In this document: positions 43,032-54,156 of the stretch, in pieces
Numbering within the stretch: position 1 is the first letter of the stretch
Layout of the letters: every line of letters starts with the position of its first letter
NCBI RefSeq assembly: GCF_000023225.1
Contig: NC_013173.1
Location: 3,350,501 to 3,414,500, forward strand
Reading direction: 5' to 3'
DNA length: 64,000 nucleotides
Origin: Desulfomicrobium baculatum DSM 4028
GTDB taxonomy: Bacteria; Desulfobacterota; Desulfovibrionia; Desulfovibrionales; Desulfomicrobiaceae
The notes under the pieces: generated by a model
What the model was told of the DNA's origin: nothing
Databases searched by the model: none
Seen by the model: only the letters and a program-made list of their open reading frames with translations
Made by a program: the position numbers and the translations under genes

Positions 43032-43442
43032 ATGTTCAAATTGACGCCGCTGGCCCAAGGATTCGCCCTGGAAATGGACACAAGCCTGGAAAACGTGGAC
43101 CGCTCTGTGGAGCAGCTCCGCATTTTTCTGGAGGAAAGAAACGGCAGCGAGCACCTCTTCCCGCTCTCGCTCCTGGCGCGCGAGGCGCTCAACAACGCCA
43201 TGATTCACGGCAACCGCCTGGACCGCGCCAAATCCGTGCGGTTCCGGCTACTGGCCAGCGCAGGCGGCTTTGATCTGCAGATTACGGACGAAGGGCAGGG
43301 ATTCGCCTGGGACAGACACATGCTGGCCAGCAGCCGGGCCGACGACGTCAGCGGGCGCGGACACGAGATTTTCCGCAATTATGCCCACGCCGTGCGCTAC
43401 AACGACAAGGGCAACTCCCTGACCCTGGAATATAAAGGCTAG
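43032..43442 (+). CDS. RsbW-like anti-sigma/serine kinase (HATPase)
   Basis: A 136-residue GHKL ATPase. N-box EALNNAMIHGNRLD, G1 ITDEGQGF and G2 SGRGHEIF are present, with no histidine phospho-acceptor domain, as in RsbW/SpoIIAB kinases. ATG 43032 follows the phosphatase stop by one base with GGAGG six bases upstream, so the two form a partner-switch pair. Which sigma factor or regulator it controls cannot be told. Confidence 0.88.
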   Translation: MFKLTPLAQGFALEMDTSLENVDRSVEQLRIFLEERNGSEHLFPLSLLAREALNNAMIHGNRLDRAKSVRFRLLASAGGFDLQITDEGQGFAWDRHMLASSRADDVSGRGHEIFRNYAHAVRYNDKGNSLTLEYKG

Positions 43443-43444
43443 CC

Positions 43445-43837
43445 ATGCACTCCATTCAAATCAAGACCGGCTCCAGAGAGGCCATGATCGACATCACCGC
43501 CCGCCTGGAAGAACTGCTGCGAAACCAGGGAACAACCACGGGACTGATGACGATCTACACCCCGCACACGACCACGGGACTGACCATCAACGAAGGGGCC
43601 GATCCCGACGTCTGCCGGGACATTCTGACCCATCTGCGGACCATGATCCCGCACCAGGCGGATTTTCGCCACGCCGAGGGCAATTCGGATGCGCACATCA
43701 AAGCCACTCTCTTCGGCTCATCCGTGCAGGTCATCGTGCACGAGGGACGGCTGATGCTGGGCACATGGCAGCGCATCTTTCTAGGAGAATTCGACGGTCC
43801 ACGGTCACGCACGGTCTGGGTCAAGATCCTGGGCTGA
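43445..43837 (+). CDS. YjbQ/UPF0047 family protein
   Basis: A 130-residue protein of the conserved YjbQ family, annotated elsewhere as secondary thiamine-phosphate synthase-like. It has TPHTTTGLTINEGADPDV and DAHIKATLFG with conserved Thr, Glu, Asp and His, and GEFDGPR at the C-terminus. Starts two bases after the RsbW-like gene, and its stop lies one base from the convergent gpsA stop. Physiological role is unclear. Confidence 0.88.
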   Translation: MHSIQIKTGSREAMIDITARLEELLRNQGTTTGLMTIYTPHTTTGLTINEGADPDVCRDILTHLRTMIPHQADFRHAEGNSDAHIKATLFGSSVQVIVHEGRLMLGTWQRIFLGEFDGPRSRTVWVKILG

Positions 43838-43838
43838 T

Positions 43839-44831
43839 TCATTCCTCGCGCAGGGGCCGGGTCATGAGCTCCCGCACGGCCTCGGCGGGATTTTTGTTCT
43901 CGAAAAGGACTCCATGCACCTGCCCGGTAATGGGCAGGTCGAGGCCCTGCTTGATCCCCAGCTCGTGCACGGCCTGGGTCGTCTTCACTCCTTCGGCCAC
44001 ATTGTGCATCCCCGCCAAAACCTGCTCCAGGGTCTGCCCCCGGCCGATGGCCAGCCCCACCCTCCGGTTGCGGCTCAAATCCCCGGTACAGGTCAGAACC
44101 AGGTCGCCCATGCCGGACAGACCCATGAACGTGGACGGGCGTGCGCCCATGGCCGCGCCGAGGCGCGACATTTCGGACAGGCCACGGGTGATCAGCGCCG
44201 CGCGCGCATTTTCTCCAAAGCCCAGGCCGTCGGAAATGCCCGAGGCGATGGCCATGATGTTCTTGACCGCCCCGCCGAGCTCCACGCCGACGACATCGCT
44301 GTTGACGTAGACGCGAAAGCTCTGGGTGGAAAAAAGCCCCTGCACGAAATCCGCCAGTTCCGGATCGGCGCAGCCCAAAGACACGGCCGTGGGCATGTTC
44401 GCGACCACCTCCGAGGCAAAAGACGGTCCCGAGAGCACGGCGTAGCGGGGCGCAAGACCGGCCAGTTCATCGTCGACCACCTGCCCCATGGTGCGGAACG
44501 TGCCCAGCTCCACGCCCTTGCTGGCGCAGACGATGCCGGTCCCGGCCGAAAAATGATCGCGGTGTTCACGCAGAAAAAGAGCCAGATTCTGGCATGGCAC
44601 GGCCAGCACGACACAGGACGCGCCGGCGAGCACCAGGGATAGATCCGTGTCCGCCCGCAGCCTCGGACTCAAGACCTGGCCAGGCAGATAACGGCTATTG
44701 GCGGAACGTTCATTCACGTCTGCGGCGATCTCGGCCCGCCGGGCCCAAAGCCAGGCATCCTCGCCCTTGCAAGCCAGCACATTTGCCAGGGCCGTACCCC
44801 AACTTCCAGCTCCAAGTATTGAAATCTTCAC
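43839..44831 (-). CDS. gpsA: Glycerol-3-phosphate dehydrogenase [NAD(P)+]
   Basis: Makes sn-glycerol-3-phosphate for phospholipids. The 330 residues start with the Rossmann motif ISILGAGSWGTALA and contain SGPSFASEV, GVELGGAVKNIMAIASG with the catalytic Lys, and GLSGMGDLVLTCT. Start GTG 44831 has GGAGG seven bases upstream; the longer frame to 45050 overlaps the divergent gene and is rejected. Confidence 0.97.
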   Translation of the reverse strand: MKISILGAGSWGTALANVLACKGEDAWLWARRAEIAADVNERSANSRYLPGQVLSPRLRADTDLSLVLAGASCVVLAVPCQNLALFLREHRDHFSAGTGIVCASKGVELGTFRTMGQVVDDELAGLAPRYAVLSGPSFASEVVANMPTAVSLGCADPELADFVQGLFSTQSFRVYVNSDVVGVELGGAVKNIMAIASGISDGLGFGENARAALITRGLSEMSRLGAAMGARPSTFMGLSGMGDLVLTCTGDLSRNRRVGLAIGRGQTLEQVLAGMHNVAEGVKTTQAVHELGIKQGLDLPITGQVHGVLFENKNPAEAVRELMTRPLREE

Positions 44832-44982
44832 GAAAAAACCTCCAGTGCGGATCTTCGGACAAGCCCTCCCACTATCGAAGATGCTCCGCGTTCTGTAAAG
44901 GGTGCTATTGCCAGCATATGGCGAAACAGGTAAGGAGCGACCCGAAACAAACCCGGAGTTTCGGGCTCCCCGAGGAGAAAAA

Positions 44983-45453
44983 GTGGATTTTACCCAAAGC
45001 GAACACGACATACTGCGCATCGTCCAGGACACCCTGCCCGACAGCGCCACCCCCTATGCGGACATTGCCCGCCTGACCGGCAGCACCGAGGAAGAAGTCC
45101 TCGCGCTGCTCAAGAAACTCAAAAAAGGCGGCCAGATCCGCCGCTTCGGAGCCACCCTGCGCCATCAGCAGGCGGGCTACGGTTTCAACGCCATGGTGGC
45201 CTGGTACATCGAGGAAGGTTTCGACCCCGATGAGGTTGGACGCATCATGGCCACGCGGCCCGAAATTTCCCATTGCTACCTGCGCCCCAGCTGCATGGAC
45301 TGGCCCTACGACATGTACACCATGATCCACGGCAAAAGCCGCGAGGACTGCATGCAAGTGGTGAGTGAGCTCATGGAGCAGACCGGCGTGACCCAGTACG
45401 AAATGCTTTTCAGCATAAAAGAGCTGAAGAAGACATCCATGGAATATTTTTAG
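44983..45453 (+). CDS. Siroheme decarboxylase subunit (AhbA/AhbB, Lrp/AsnC family)
   Basis: A 156-residue protein of the AhbA/AhbB group, which decarboxylates siroheme to didecarboxysiroheme in alternative heme synthesis. It has an AsnC-type helix-turn-helix ([33 protein letters not shown]) and a RAM-like fold with the family's [21 protein letters not shown] block. It cannot be assigned to A or B by eye; the partner subunit is not in this window. Start GTG 44983 has GAGGAG upstream. hemL follows after 20 bases and a cytochrome c3 gene after that, which fits a heme role rather than transcription control. Confidence 0.87.
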   Translation: MDFTQSEHDILRIVQDTLPDSATPYADIARLTGSTEEEVLALLKKLKKGGQIRRFGATLRHQQAGYGFNAMVAWYIEEGFDPDEVGRIMATRPEISHCYLRPSCMDWPYDMYTMIHGKSREDCMQVVSELMEQTGVTQYEMLFSIKELKKTSMEYF

Positions 45454-45473
45454 CGCAGTCAGGGAGAGATGAC

Positions 45474-46742
45474 ATGACCATATCACAGGAACTTTTCCAA
45501 AAGGCCGGAACCCTCATCCCGGGCGGCGTCAACAGCCCCGTGCGGGCCTGCAAGAGCGTGCACTGCGATCCGCTCTTCGTCGCATCGGCGAGCGGCAGCA
45601 AGCTCACCACCGAGGATGGAGCCGAATTCATCGACTACGTCATGTCCTGGGGGCCCATGCTTCTCGGCCACAACCACCCCGAAGTGGCGGCGGCCATCGC
45701 CCACACGGCGGCCAAGGGCACGAGCTTCGGCGCGCCTTGCAGGCTCGAGGTCGAACTGGCCCAGGCCGTGGTGGACGCGGTTCCCGGCATCGAGATGGTG
45801 CGCATGGTCAGCTCCGGGACCGAGGCGACCATGAGCGCCCTGCGCCTGGCCAGGGGATACACCGGCAAAAATGGTGTGATAAAATTTCACGGCGGCTATC
45901 ACGGCCATGCCGACGCATTTCTGGCCAGCGCCGGTTCGGGCGTGGCCACCCAGTCCATCCCCGGCACCCCCGGCGTGCCCGCCGACGTGGTCAAACATAC
46001 GCTGCTGGCCCATTACAACGACCTGGAAGCCGTGCGCGCCCTGTTCGAACAGCAGGGAGACGATATCGCGGCGGTCATCGTCGAGCCGGTGGCCGGCAAC
46101 ATGGGGCTGGTTCTGCCCAAGCCCGGATTCCTGCAAGGCTTGCGCGAGTTGACCAGCAAATACGGGGCGTTACTTATTTTCGACGAAGTCATCACCGGCT
46201 TTCGGGTCAGCTTCGGCGGAGCGCAGGCGGCCTTCGGCATCGACCCGGACCTGACGTGCCTGGGCAAGATCATCGGCGGCGGCCTGCCGGTGGGCGCCTA
46301 CGGCGGTAAACGTAAAATCATGAGCCACATCGCACCCAGCGGCAATGTCTACCAGGCCGGCACGCTCTCGGGAAATCCGCTGGCCATGGCTGCGGGCCTT
46401 GCGACCTTGAAGGCACTGGCCCAAAAGGATTACGCGGCCCTTGCAGCCCGCACCGATGCGTTCTCCCGCGAACTTGAGAACATTTTGCACGGCAAGGGCG
46501 TGCCCGTGACGCGCAACCACATCGCGTCCATTTTCACCCTCTTCTTCACCGAGACCCCGGTCGTCGACTTCCCCTCGGCGCAGACGGGCGACAGCAAGGC
46601 TTTCGTATCTTTTTACCAGCAGATGCGGGAGCAGGGCATTTATCTTGCACCTTCAGGATTCGAGTGCGCCTTCACATCGTTCGCCCACTCCGAGCAGGAT
46701 TTTGAACGGACTCTGGATGCGGCCCGGAAGGTGCGTTTCTAG
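45474..46742 (+). CDS. hemL: Glutamate-1-semialdehyde 2,1-aminomutase
   Basis: PLP enzyme that makes 5-aminolevulinate, the tetrapyrrole precursor. The 422 residues contain [10 protein letters not shown] near the N-terminus, the [16 protein letters not shown] phosphate loop, FDEVITGFR and the Schiff-base lysine in [17 protein letters not shown]. It is complete and of usual length. It sits between the Ahb gene and cytochrome c3. Confidence 0.97.
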   Translation: MTISQELFQKAGTLIPGGVNSPVRACKSVHCDPLFVASASGSKLTTEDGAEFIDYVMSWGPMLLGHNHPEVAAAIAHTAAKGTSFGAPCRLEVELAQAVVDAVPGIEMVRMVSSGTEATMSALRLARGYTGKNGVIKFHGGYHGHADAFLASAGSGVATQSIPGTPGVPADVVKHTLLAHYNDLEAVRALFEQQGDDIAAVIVEPVAGNMGLVLPKPGFLQGLRELTSKYGALLIFDEVITGFRVSFGGAQAAFGIDPDLTCLGKIIGGGLPVGAYGGKRKIMSHIAPSGNVYQAGTLSGNPLAMAAGLATLKALAQKDYAALAARTDAFSRELENILHGKGVPVTRNHIASIFTLFFTETPVVDFPSAQTGDSKAFVSFYQQMREQGIYLAPSGFECAFTSFAHSEQDFERTLDAARKVRF

Positions 46743-46771
46743 AAAAAACAAAACCCTTTTCCCGGGCGTCC

Positions 46772-47280
<509 letters not shown>

Positions 47281-47331
47281 CGTCCGCGCTAGAGACCGCA
47301 CATCAGCACAAGCAAAGGCCGGCCTTTGGTT

Positions 47332-47367
47332 GCCCCTGCCACACCCCTGTGGCAGGGGCTTTTTTTT
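47332..47367 (+). terminator. Intrinsic terminator after cytochrome c3
   Basis: Perfect 11-base stem GCCCCTGCCAC / GTGGCAGGGGC with a six-base loop, followed by eight T. Confidence 0.95.
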
Positions 47368-47463
47368 CGACTGGAAATCAGATAGTCCGCCCCGTGCATT
47401 GCCCTTGCTCAGGCTTCTTGATAAGAAAAGCCGATGTCCCCAACGCCAAGAAAGGATCACGCC

Positions 47464-49236
47464 ATGACCACAAGCACCAACCAGACGGACGATATCATTG
47501 AACTGACGGAGATCGTGGAAGAAGGAATCTCTTTGGATAAAAAGTTCGAAGACTTCGCCATGGACAAGGCCGTTGACGCCAAAAGCCTGGATCAGGAGCT
47601 TGACGATCTGCTCCGCGACGCCGACACCCAGTCCAAGCCCGCCGCCCGGGCAGCCGATGACGAAATCGACCTGGACATCCTCTTCGAGGAACCGGTGGCC
47701 GCCGCAGCGCAGCCGCAGCCCCGCACCGCCTCCGCCGCAACCCAGGCGCCCGATCAAAGCATGGATATCTCGGACCTGGACGACCTCTTCGACTCTCTGG
47801 GCATCGGCGAAAATGCGGAGCACGACACCGCGCTCGACATCATTCTTGACGGTGACACGCCCGAACCGCGAAAGCACGGCGCAGAGCCTTTTTATCCATC
47901 CGATTCAATAGATCTTGAACTGGAAATTCCCGGCATGGAGAATGGCGACAACAATTCGAATATCCTGGACCTGACCGAAGATCTGCTCGCGGACATCCCG
48001 GAAACCGTCCTGCTGGAATCGGCGGACAAGCCCATACCCGAGCCCACCACCGCGCCTGAAAAGCCTGAGGCAACATCCTCAAAGCAGGCCCCGGCGCCAG
48101 AATCTCCCGCCGTGGACCCCGCTCCCGCGCCGGCGGAATTTGCCGCGGAGCCCGAAGGCCCGGCCGGGGGCAAATCCGGGCAGGCGGTTGTGGAGCAGGA
48201 AGCCTCGCTGGTGGACACGGACGAACCCACGCCGGTTTACGAAGAGCCGGACCATGCCCCTTCTTCGCCCCCTGTGACCGTGACGGATATTGAGCTTGAA
48301 CAGCCTCGGATCGCTGCGGAGCAGGCCGTGACCACGGAAGCGGAAATCTCCACCGCCGAACTCGAAATCATCAGCGCCAGGCTCGATGCCCTTGAGTCCC
48401 GCCCTGAACCGTCTCCGGCGCCCGGCGCCGAAGAACTCCTGGCCCTCTTGCCGCAATTCCCCCAGGAACTGCCTGTGACCCGTAACCTGCGCCAGGAACT
48501 CATGGAACATGTCGAATCCCGGGTTTCGGAACTGGCGTCATCGTCCAGCCTGGACGGCCTGCAGGAGTCCGTCAGCGCCCTGCAAAGCCAGGTCGAAGCC
48601 ATCCCCGACATCCGTGCCGAGCTGGCCAAGACCCCCCCCCTCTCGGCCCTGCAGAAACTGGAGGCCGACCTGGACGAAGTGCGCAACCTGATCCAGCCAC
48701 GCGAAGAACTTCAGCCCGAACAGATCCTGGCCCTGCTGCCGCAGTCCCCGCAAGGATGGCCCGTGGCCCAGGCCTTGCGCCAGGAGATCATCGAGCATGT
48801 CGAATCCCGGGTTTCGGAACTGGCGTCATCGTCCAGCATGGACGGCCTGCAGGAATCCGTGAACGCCTTGCAAAGCCAGGTCGAATCCATCCCCGACATC
48901 CGGGCTGAACTGGCCAAGACCCTGCCCGCCTCAGCCATGCAGAAAATGGAAGCCGAACTTGAAGACTTGCGAACCCTGGTCCGCAGTCAGGAAGAAACAT
49001 TGGACGCCCTGCAGGCGGCATTGTCGGACAAGGATGCCTTCATCGCGAAATTGAGCGACAACGAAAATCGCCTGCGCGAAGAACGTGACGCCCTGGCCGC
49101 CCGGGCAGGCGCCGCCCCCGACCCGGATGCGATCAAAAGCGAACTGCACGAATACGTCCAGCAGCAGGTGCCGCTCGCCGCAGCCAAAATCGTTCGCGAG
49201 GAAATCCAGGCCCTGCTCAAGGAGCTCGGCGGCTAA
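47464..49236 (+). CDS. Acidic repeat protein of unknown function with coiled-coil end
   Basis: A 590-residue soluble protein that I do not recognise. Residues 1-180 are acidic with short helices of the DIIELTEIVEEG and LDQELDDLLRDA kind. Residues 180-320 are Pro/Ala/Glu-rich and likely unstructured. Residues 323-418 and 419-514 are two tandem 96-residue repeats (288 bases each) that share HVESRVSELASSSS and QSQVE.IPDIRAELAKT. The end is a coiled coil. There is no signal peptide or membrane segment. AAGGA precedes ATG 47464. It lies alone between the c3 terminator and another terminator. A scaffold or polar-landmark role is possible but unsupported. Confidence 0.8.
   Translation: MTTSTNQTDDIIELTEIVEEGISLDKKFEDFAMDKAVDAKSLDQELDDLLRDADTQSKPAARAADDEIDLDILFEEPVAAAAQPQPRTASAATQAPDQSMDISDLDDLFDSLGIGENAEHDTALDIILDGDTPEPRKHGAEPFYPSDSIDLELEIPGMENGDNNSNILDLTEDLLADIPETVLLESADKPIPEPTTAPEKPEATSSKQAPAPESPAVDPAPAPAEFAAEPEGPAGGKSGQAVVEQEASLVDTDEPTPVYEEPDHAPSSPPVTVTDIELEQPRIAAEQAVTTEAEISTAELEIISARLDALESRPEPSPAPGAEELLALLPQFPQELPVTRNLRQELMEHVESRVSELASSSSLDGLQESVSALQSQVEAIPDIRAELAKTPPLSALQKLEADLDEVRNLIQPREELQPEQILALLPQSPQGWPVAQALRQEIIEHVESRVSELASSSSMDGLQESVNALQSQVESIPDIRAELAKTLPASAMQKMEAELEDLRTLVRSQEETLDALQAALSDKDAFIAKLSDNENRLREERDALAARAGAAPDPDAIKSELHEYVQQQVPLAAAKIVREEIQALLKELGG
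48430..49005 (+). repeat. Tandem 288-base duplication inside the acidic protein gene
   Basis: Copy 1 is 48430-48717 and copy 2 is 48718-49005. A block of more than 50 bases starting at 48508 recurs at 48796 with very few changes, so the duplication looks recent. The period is a multiple of three. Confidence 0.85.
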
Positions 49237-49336
49237 AGTCCGAAAGGCCCGTCCCTGGGCTCTCGACTCCCACTTTGGGCTGTGCTAGCTATGAAAAAAA
49301 CGAAGGGATGGCTGCAAGGTTATTCTTTCTTTTTTT

Positions 49337-49392
49337 ACCGCCCGGTTTTCCCCCAAAGCAGGTCGATACCATTCCCCCCGGGCGGTTTTTTT
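49337..49392 (+). terminator. Long-loop intrinsic terminator
   Basis: Nine-base arms ACCGCCCGG / CCGGGCGGT separated by about 32 bases, followed by seven T. It lies between the acidic repeat gene and the 63-residue gene. Confidence 0.65.
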
Positions 49393-49419
49393 GTTGCATT
49401 TCAAACCAGAGAGACATTT

Positions 49420-49611
49420 ATGGACCAGATCCAAAAACAAGCCCTGCAGGTCGCCAAGGAAATCGTCGTCAAGTTCATTGAAGTCGGACGCATTTCCCCT
49501 TCCAATTTTTCCGAATATTTCGAGCCCATCTACGACGACGTCTACCGCACCGTGACCAAGACCGGTCAGATTCCGGACACCGAGAAGGACTGCGCCGTTG
49601 AACCCGAATGA
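49420..49611 (+). CDS. Small conserved hypothetical protein (63 aa)
   Basis: A 63-residue, mildly acidic, predicted helical protein (KQALQVAKEIVVKFIEVGRI, then YFEPIYDDVYRTV). The residue pattern and its overlap with the methyltransferase gene (14 bases) suggest a real gene; I do not recognise its function. AGAGAGAC precedes ATG 49420. Confidence 0.65.
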   Translation: MDQIQKQALQVAKEIVVKFIEVGRISPSNFSEYFEPIYDDVYRTVTKTGQIPDTEKDCAVEPE

Positions 49612-50299
49612 ACACGGAAAGCGAGTCTCCAGCCTTTTCGACAACATTGCGACCTGGTACGATTTTCTCAATCATTTCCTAAGTTTGGGACAAGACATCT
49701 ACTGGCGGTATCGTTTGGTGCGCACGTTGCGAACCGGCTCCACGGGCGCGGTGCTCGATCTTGCGGCCGGCACCCTGGACGTGAGCCGGGAAATTCTGCG
49801 CCGCCATCCCGCGCAAAAAGTGCTGAGCCTGGACTTTTCCCGCGCCATGCTCTGCAGCGGCAAGAAAAAGGTTGTGAACCAACCGTCCATTTTTCCGGTC
49901 CAGGCCGACGGCCGCGCCCTGCCTTTGCCCGACGCATGCGTCGACACGGTGACCATAGCCTTCGGCATCCGCAACATTCTGCCCAGAACCGAAGCCTACG
50001 GCGAGATCCTGCGTGTCCTCGCCCCTGGAGGGCGGCTGTGCATCCTTGAATTCGGTACTGGCCAGGCCAGAATCTGGCAGGGCGCATACAATTTTTATCT
50101 TGGCAAGGTCCTGCCCCGCATCGGGCGCTTTTTCTCCAAAAATCCGGAAGCCTATCAGTATCTGGCGGACACCATCCTGGCCTTTCCCCATGCCTCAGAC
50201 CTGGCCAAAGAGCTCCGCGACGCCGGTTTCGACAAGATTGGTTATCAGGCCTTGAGCTCCGGAATCGTTTATATCCACGTGGCCCAAAAGCCATCCTGA
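49598..50299 (+). CDS. ubiE: Demethylmenaquinone methyltransferase (UbiE/MenG)
   Basis: SAM-dependent C-methylation that ends menaquinone synthesis. The 233 residues start with VSSLFDNIATWYDFLN and have motif I LDLAAGTLDVS, the FGIRN block in TIAFGIRNILPR, and LEFGTGQ in place of the usual EFSxP. The only start that covers the domain is TTG 49598, inside the preceding small gene, with AAGGA upstream. It is located apart from mqnB/mqnD but only 1.4 kb upstream of them. Confidence 0.9.
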   Translation: MNPNEHGKRVSSLFDNIATWYDFLNHFLSLGQDIYWRYRLVRTLRTGSTGAVLDLAAGTLDVSREILRRHPAQKVLSLDFSRAMLCSGKKKVVNQPSIFPVQADGRALPLPDACVDTVTIAFGIRNILPRTEAYGEILRVLAPGGRLCILEFGTGQARIWQGAYNFYLGKVLPRIGRFFSKNPEAYQYLADTILAFPHASDLAKELRDAGFDKIGYQALSSGIVYIHVAQKPS

Positions 50300-50365
50300 T
50301 GCGCCCCTGGCCGCGCCGTGCCGCAACCCCTCAACCGTCTCAGATATCACGCTAATGAGGAACTC

Positions 50366-51676
<1,311 letters not shown>

Positions 51677-51690
51677 CCCAAGGTTCCTTC

Positions 51691-52389
51691 ATGATTCTCC
51701 TGGCCTGCGCAACCCGGCACGAATGCCTGAGCGCCGTGAACCAACCGGCGGCGTCATCGCCGACGCCTCGGTTCGAGCCCATGCGCATCCGTGGCCGCGA
51801 CTTTCTGCCGTGCCTCGTGGGTATTGGGCCGGTGGCCGCGGCCATGAGCGTGGGAGCCGTGCTTGAGCGCCATCCCGATGTGACAGGCATTCTGAATCTG
51901 GGCATTTGCGGCAGCTTCGACATCGCCCGCACCCCCTTGGGCTCGACCTGTGTCGCCAGCGCCGAGATCTGGCCGGAGTACGGAGTGCGCCATTTTACAG
52001 CGGCAGAGGAAGAGGTCTTTGGCCATCAGATGTTCGCGGATCTGAATCTTGACCCTGTCAACCGCCTCGATCTTGATCCCCTCGCGCAAGCGGCGGCCAT
52101 GGGCATGACCCTTCATCACACATGGTTCACGGGGCCGAGCCTGACCGTGGCCGGAGTGAGCGGCGATCCGAAACGCGCGGAGCAGCTCCGCGAGCGCCAT
52201 GACGGCCTCACAGAAAACATGGAAGGATTCAGCCTGGCGCTGGCGGCCAAAAGGAAGGGCATCCCGTTTCTGGAAATCCGCACGGTGTCCAACCCTGTCG
52301 GTGCCCGGGACAAGCGTCTCTGGAACTTCCGACTGGCCGTGAATGCCCTGCAAAACATCCTCCCCGTTCTCACCGGAGATTCGCCGTGA
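51691..52389 (+). CDS. mqnB: Futalosine hydrolase
   Basis: Releases the purine base in the futalosine menaquinone route. The 232 residues form a nucleoside-phosphorylase fold with GILNLGICGSFD near residue 70, HHTWFTGPSLTVAGVSGD and the TENMEGFSLALAA active-site block. Its TGA overlaps the mqnD GTG (GTGA), so the two are coupled. Confidence 0.93.
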   Translation: MILLACATRHECLSAVNQPAASSPTPRFEPMRIRGRDFLPCLVGIGPVAAAMSVGAVLERHPDVTGILNLGICGSFDIARTPLGSTCVASAEIWPEYGVRHFTAAEEEVFGHQMFADLNLDPVNRLDLDPLAQAAAMGMTLHHTWFTGPSLTVAGVSGDPKRAEQLRERHDGLTENMEGFSLALAAKRKGIPFLEIRTVSNPVGARDKRLWNFRLAVNALQNILPVLTGDSP

Positions 52390-53177
52390 CCCCCTTGAGC
52401 ATCGCCATTTCCCCCTGCCCCAACGACAGCTTCATCTTTGGCGCCTGGGTGCTCGGCCTCACCCCTTCCCCGGACGAACGCGACTGCCGGTTTTTCTGGC
52501 ATGACGTGCAGGAACTCAACCAGGGGGCCTTCGCAGGCGCCTGGGACGTGATCAAGGTCAGCGCCGCCACGGCGCTGCGTCTTGGCGAAACGCACACCAT
52601 CCTGCCCTGTGGCGGAGCCTTCGGCCTAGAGCATGGGCCCAAGCTCGTGACCCGCAAGGATTTTTCCGGAACCCCGCGCAGAATCGCCGTGCCGGGCCTC
52701 GACACCACCGCGGCCTGCGTGCTGCGGGCGGCCCTGGGCGGGGAATTCACCCAGGTTCCCATGATCTTCCACGCCATCGTCGATGCCGTGCGAGCCGGAG
52801 AAGTCGACGCGGGGCTGCTCATCCATGAAACCGCCCTGGTCTACGAACGCTACGATCTTGCCCTGCGCCTCGACCTCGGGCATTGGTGGCGCAAGCACAC
52901 AAACGCCCTGCCCTTTCCCCTGGGCTGCATCGTGGCTCGCAACGAACTCGGCGCAGACCTCCACGCCGGCATCGCAGACAGCATCCGCGCGAGCATCCTG
53001 GTCGCCAGGACCCGGCAAGACTCCGTCATGCCATTTATCGCCGCGCTGGCAAGAGAGCTTGACGCGGCCACGCTGGAACAACATATTGCCGCCTACGTCA
53101 ACGAATTCAGTCTGGCCATGGGCCCTGACGGACAGGCCGCTCTCAACACGCTGCAAACATTGCGGGATCTTTCATGA
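52386..53177 (+). CDS. mqnD: 1,4-dihydroxy-6-naphthoate synthase
   Basis: Converts cyclic dehypoxanthine futalosine to 1,4-dihydroxy-6-naphthoate. The 263 residues have a periplasmic-binding-protein-like fold without signal peptide: SIAISPCPNDSFIFGAW at the N-terminus, DVIKVSAATAL and LPFPLGCIVARNEL. GTG start at 52386. The stop overlaps the polyprenyl synthase ATG (ATGA). mqnB-mqnD-polyprenyl synthase form a tight operon. Confidence 0.95.
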   Translation: MTPLSIAISPCPNDSFIFGAWVLGLTPSPDERDCRFFWHDVQELNQGAFAGAWDVIKVSAATALRLGETHTILPCGGAFGLEHGPKLVTRKDFSGTPRRIAVPGLDTTAACVLRAALGGEFTQVPMIFHAIVDAVRAGEVDAGLLIHETALVYERYDLALRLDLGHWWRKHTNALPFPLGCIVARNELGADLHAGIADSIRASILVARTRQDSVMPFIAALARELDAATLEQHIAAYVNEFSLAMGPDGQAALNTLQTLRDLS

Positions 53178-54154
53178 ACGAAGCCTTTGCCCAACTCAAA
53201 GCAACTTTCCTCAAAGAGCTGCCGGCTATCAATGCCGCCATCGCGCAGGAAATTGACGCTCTGCCCAAACTGGTCAGGCCCGTGGCCGCGCATGTCATGG
53301 AGGCCGGTGGAAAGCGCCTGCGGCCCATGCTCACGCTTCTTTTTGCCCGCGCCCTTTCTTTCCGGGGAGACAATCTGCAAACCCTGGCCAGCTCCCTGGA
53401 ATTTCTGCATTCGGCCACCCTCATGCACGACGACATTCTGGACAACTCGGAATTGCGCAGGGGCAAACGCGCAGCGCATACCCTTTTCGGCATCACTCCC
53501 ACGGTGCTGGCCGGAGACGTGCTCCTGGCCCTGGCCAACGAAATCGTGGCCCGCACAAACAATCCGGCCCTGACTTCCTGCATCTCCAAGGCCATCATGC
53601 AAACGGCCACGGGCGAAATCATGGAGATCGCCGCCATCCGCAAAGCGCACATCACCCGCGCCGAATACATCGAGATCATCACCGGCAAGACGGCCTACCT
53701 TATCCAGTCGGCCTGCGAGTTCGGCGTCATCGCGGCAGAAGGCTCCGAACGCGCACGGGCAGGAGCCAAGACCTTCGGCCTGAACCTTGGCATCGCTTTC
53801 CAGCTGGTGGACGACGCCCTGGACTACACATCGCGGGCCGACACCTCGGGCAAGCCCCTGGGCGGCGACCTGCGCGAAGGCAAGTTCACCCTGCCTCTGC
53901 TTTTGTATCTTGAATCCCTGCCCGAAGACCAACGCGAAATCGTCACCCGGGAACTCACGGATGTAAACCTGCACCCCGTCAGACAGGATCAGATCATCGC
54001 CGATGTCGTGGGGCAGGGCTTTGCCGAAAAAACCCGGGATGAAGCCCGATCCTATTTGGCACTAGCCAGTCAGGCTCTTGCCGTGCTACCCGAATGCCTG
54101 GAGAAAAAACTGCTCGGAGCCATGATCGAATTCGTCCTGACGCGGGATAAGTAG
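53174..54154 (+). CDS. Long-chain polyprenyl diphosphate synthase
   Basis: A 326-residue trans-prenyltransferase that makes the quinone side chain. The first Asp-rich motif HDDILDNSELRRG and the second LVDDALDYT are both intact, and GGKRLRPML binds the substrate. The operon with mqnB and mqnD says its product is used for menaquinone; chain length cannot be read reliably. Often annotated IspB/HepT-like. Confidence 0.93.
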   Translation: MNEAFAQLKATFLKELPAINAAIAQEIDALPKLVRPVAAHVMEAGGKRLRPMLTLLFARALSFRGDNLQTLASSLEFLHSATLMHDDILDNSELRRGKRAAHTLFGITPTVLAGDVLLALANEIVARTNNPALTSCISKAIMQTATGEIMEIAAIRKAHITRAEYIEIITGKTAYLIQSACEFGVIAAEGSERARAGAKTFGLNLGIAFQLVDDALDYTSRADTSGKPLGGDLREGKFTLPLLLYLESLPEDQREIVTRELTDVNLHPVRQDQIIADVVGQGFAEKTRDEARSYLALASQALAVLPECLEKKLLGAMIEFVLTRDK

Positions 54155-54156
54155 AC

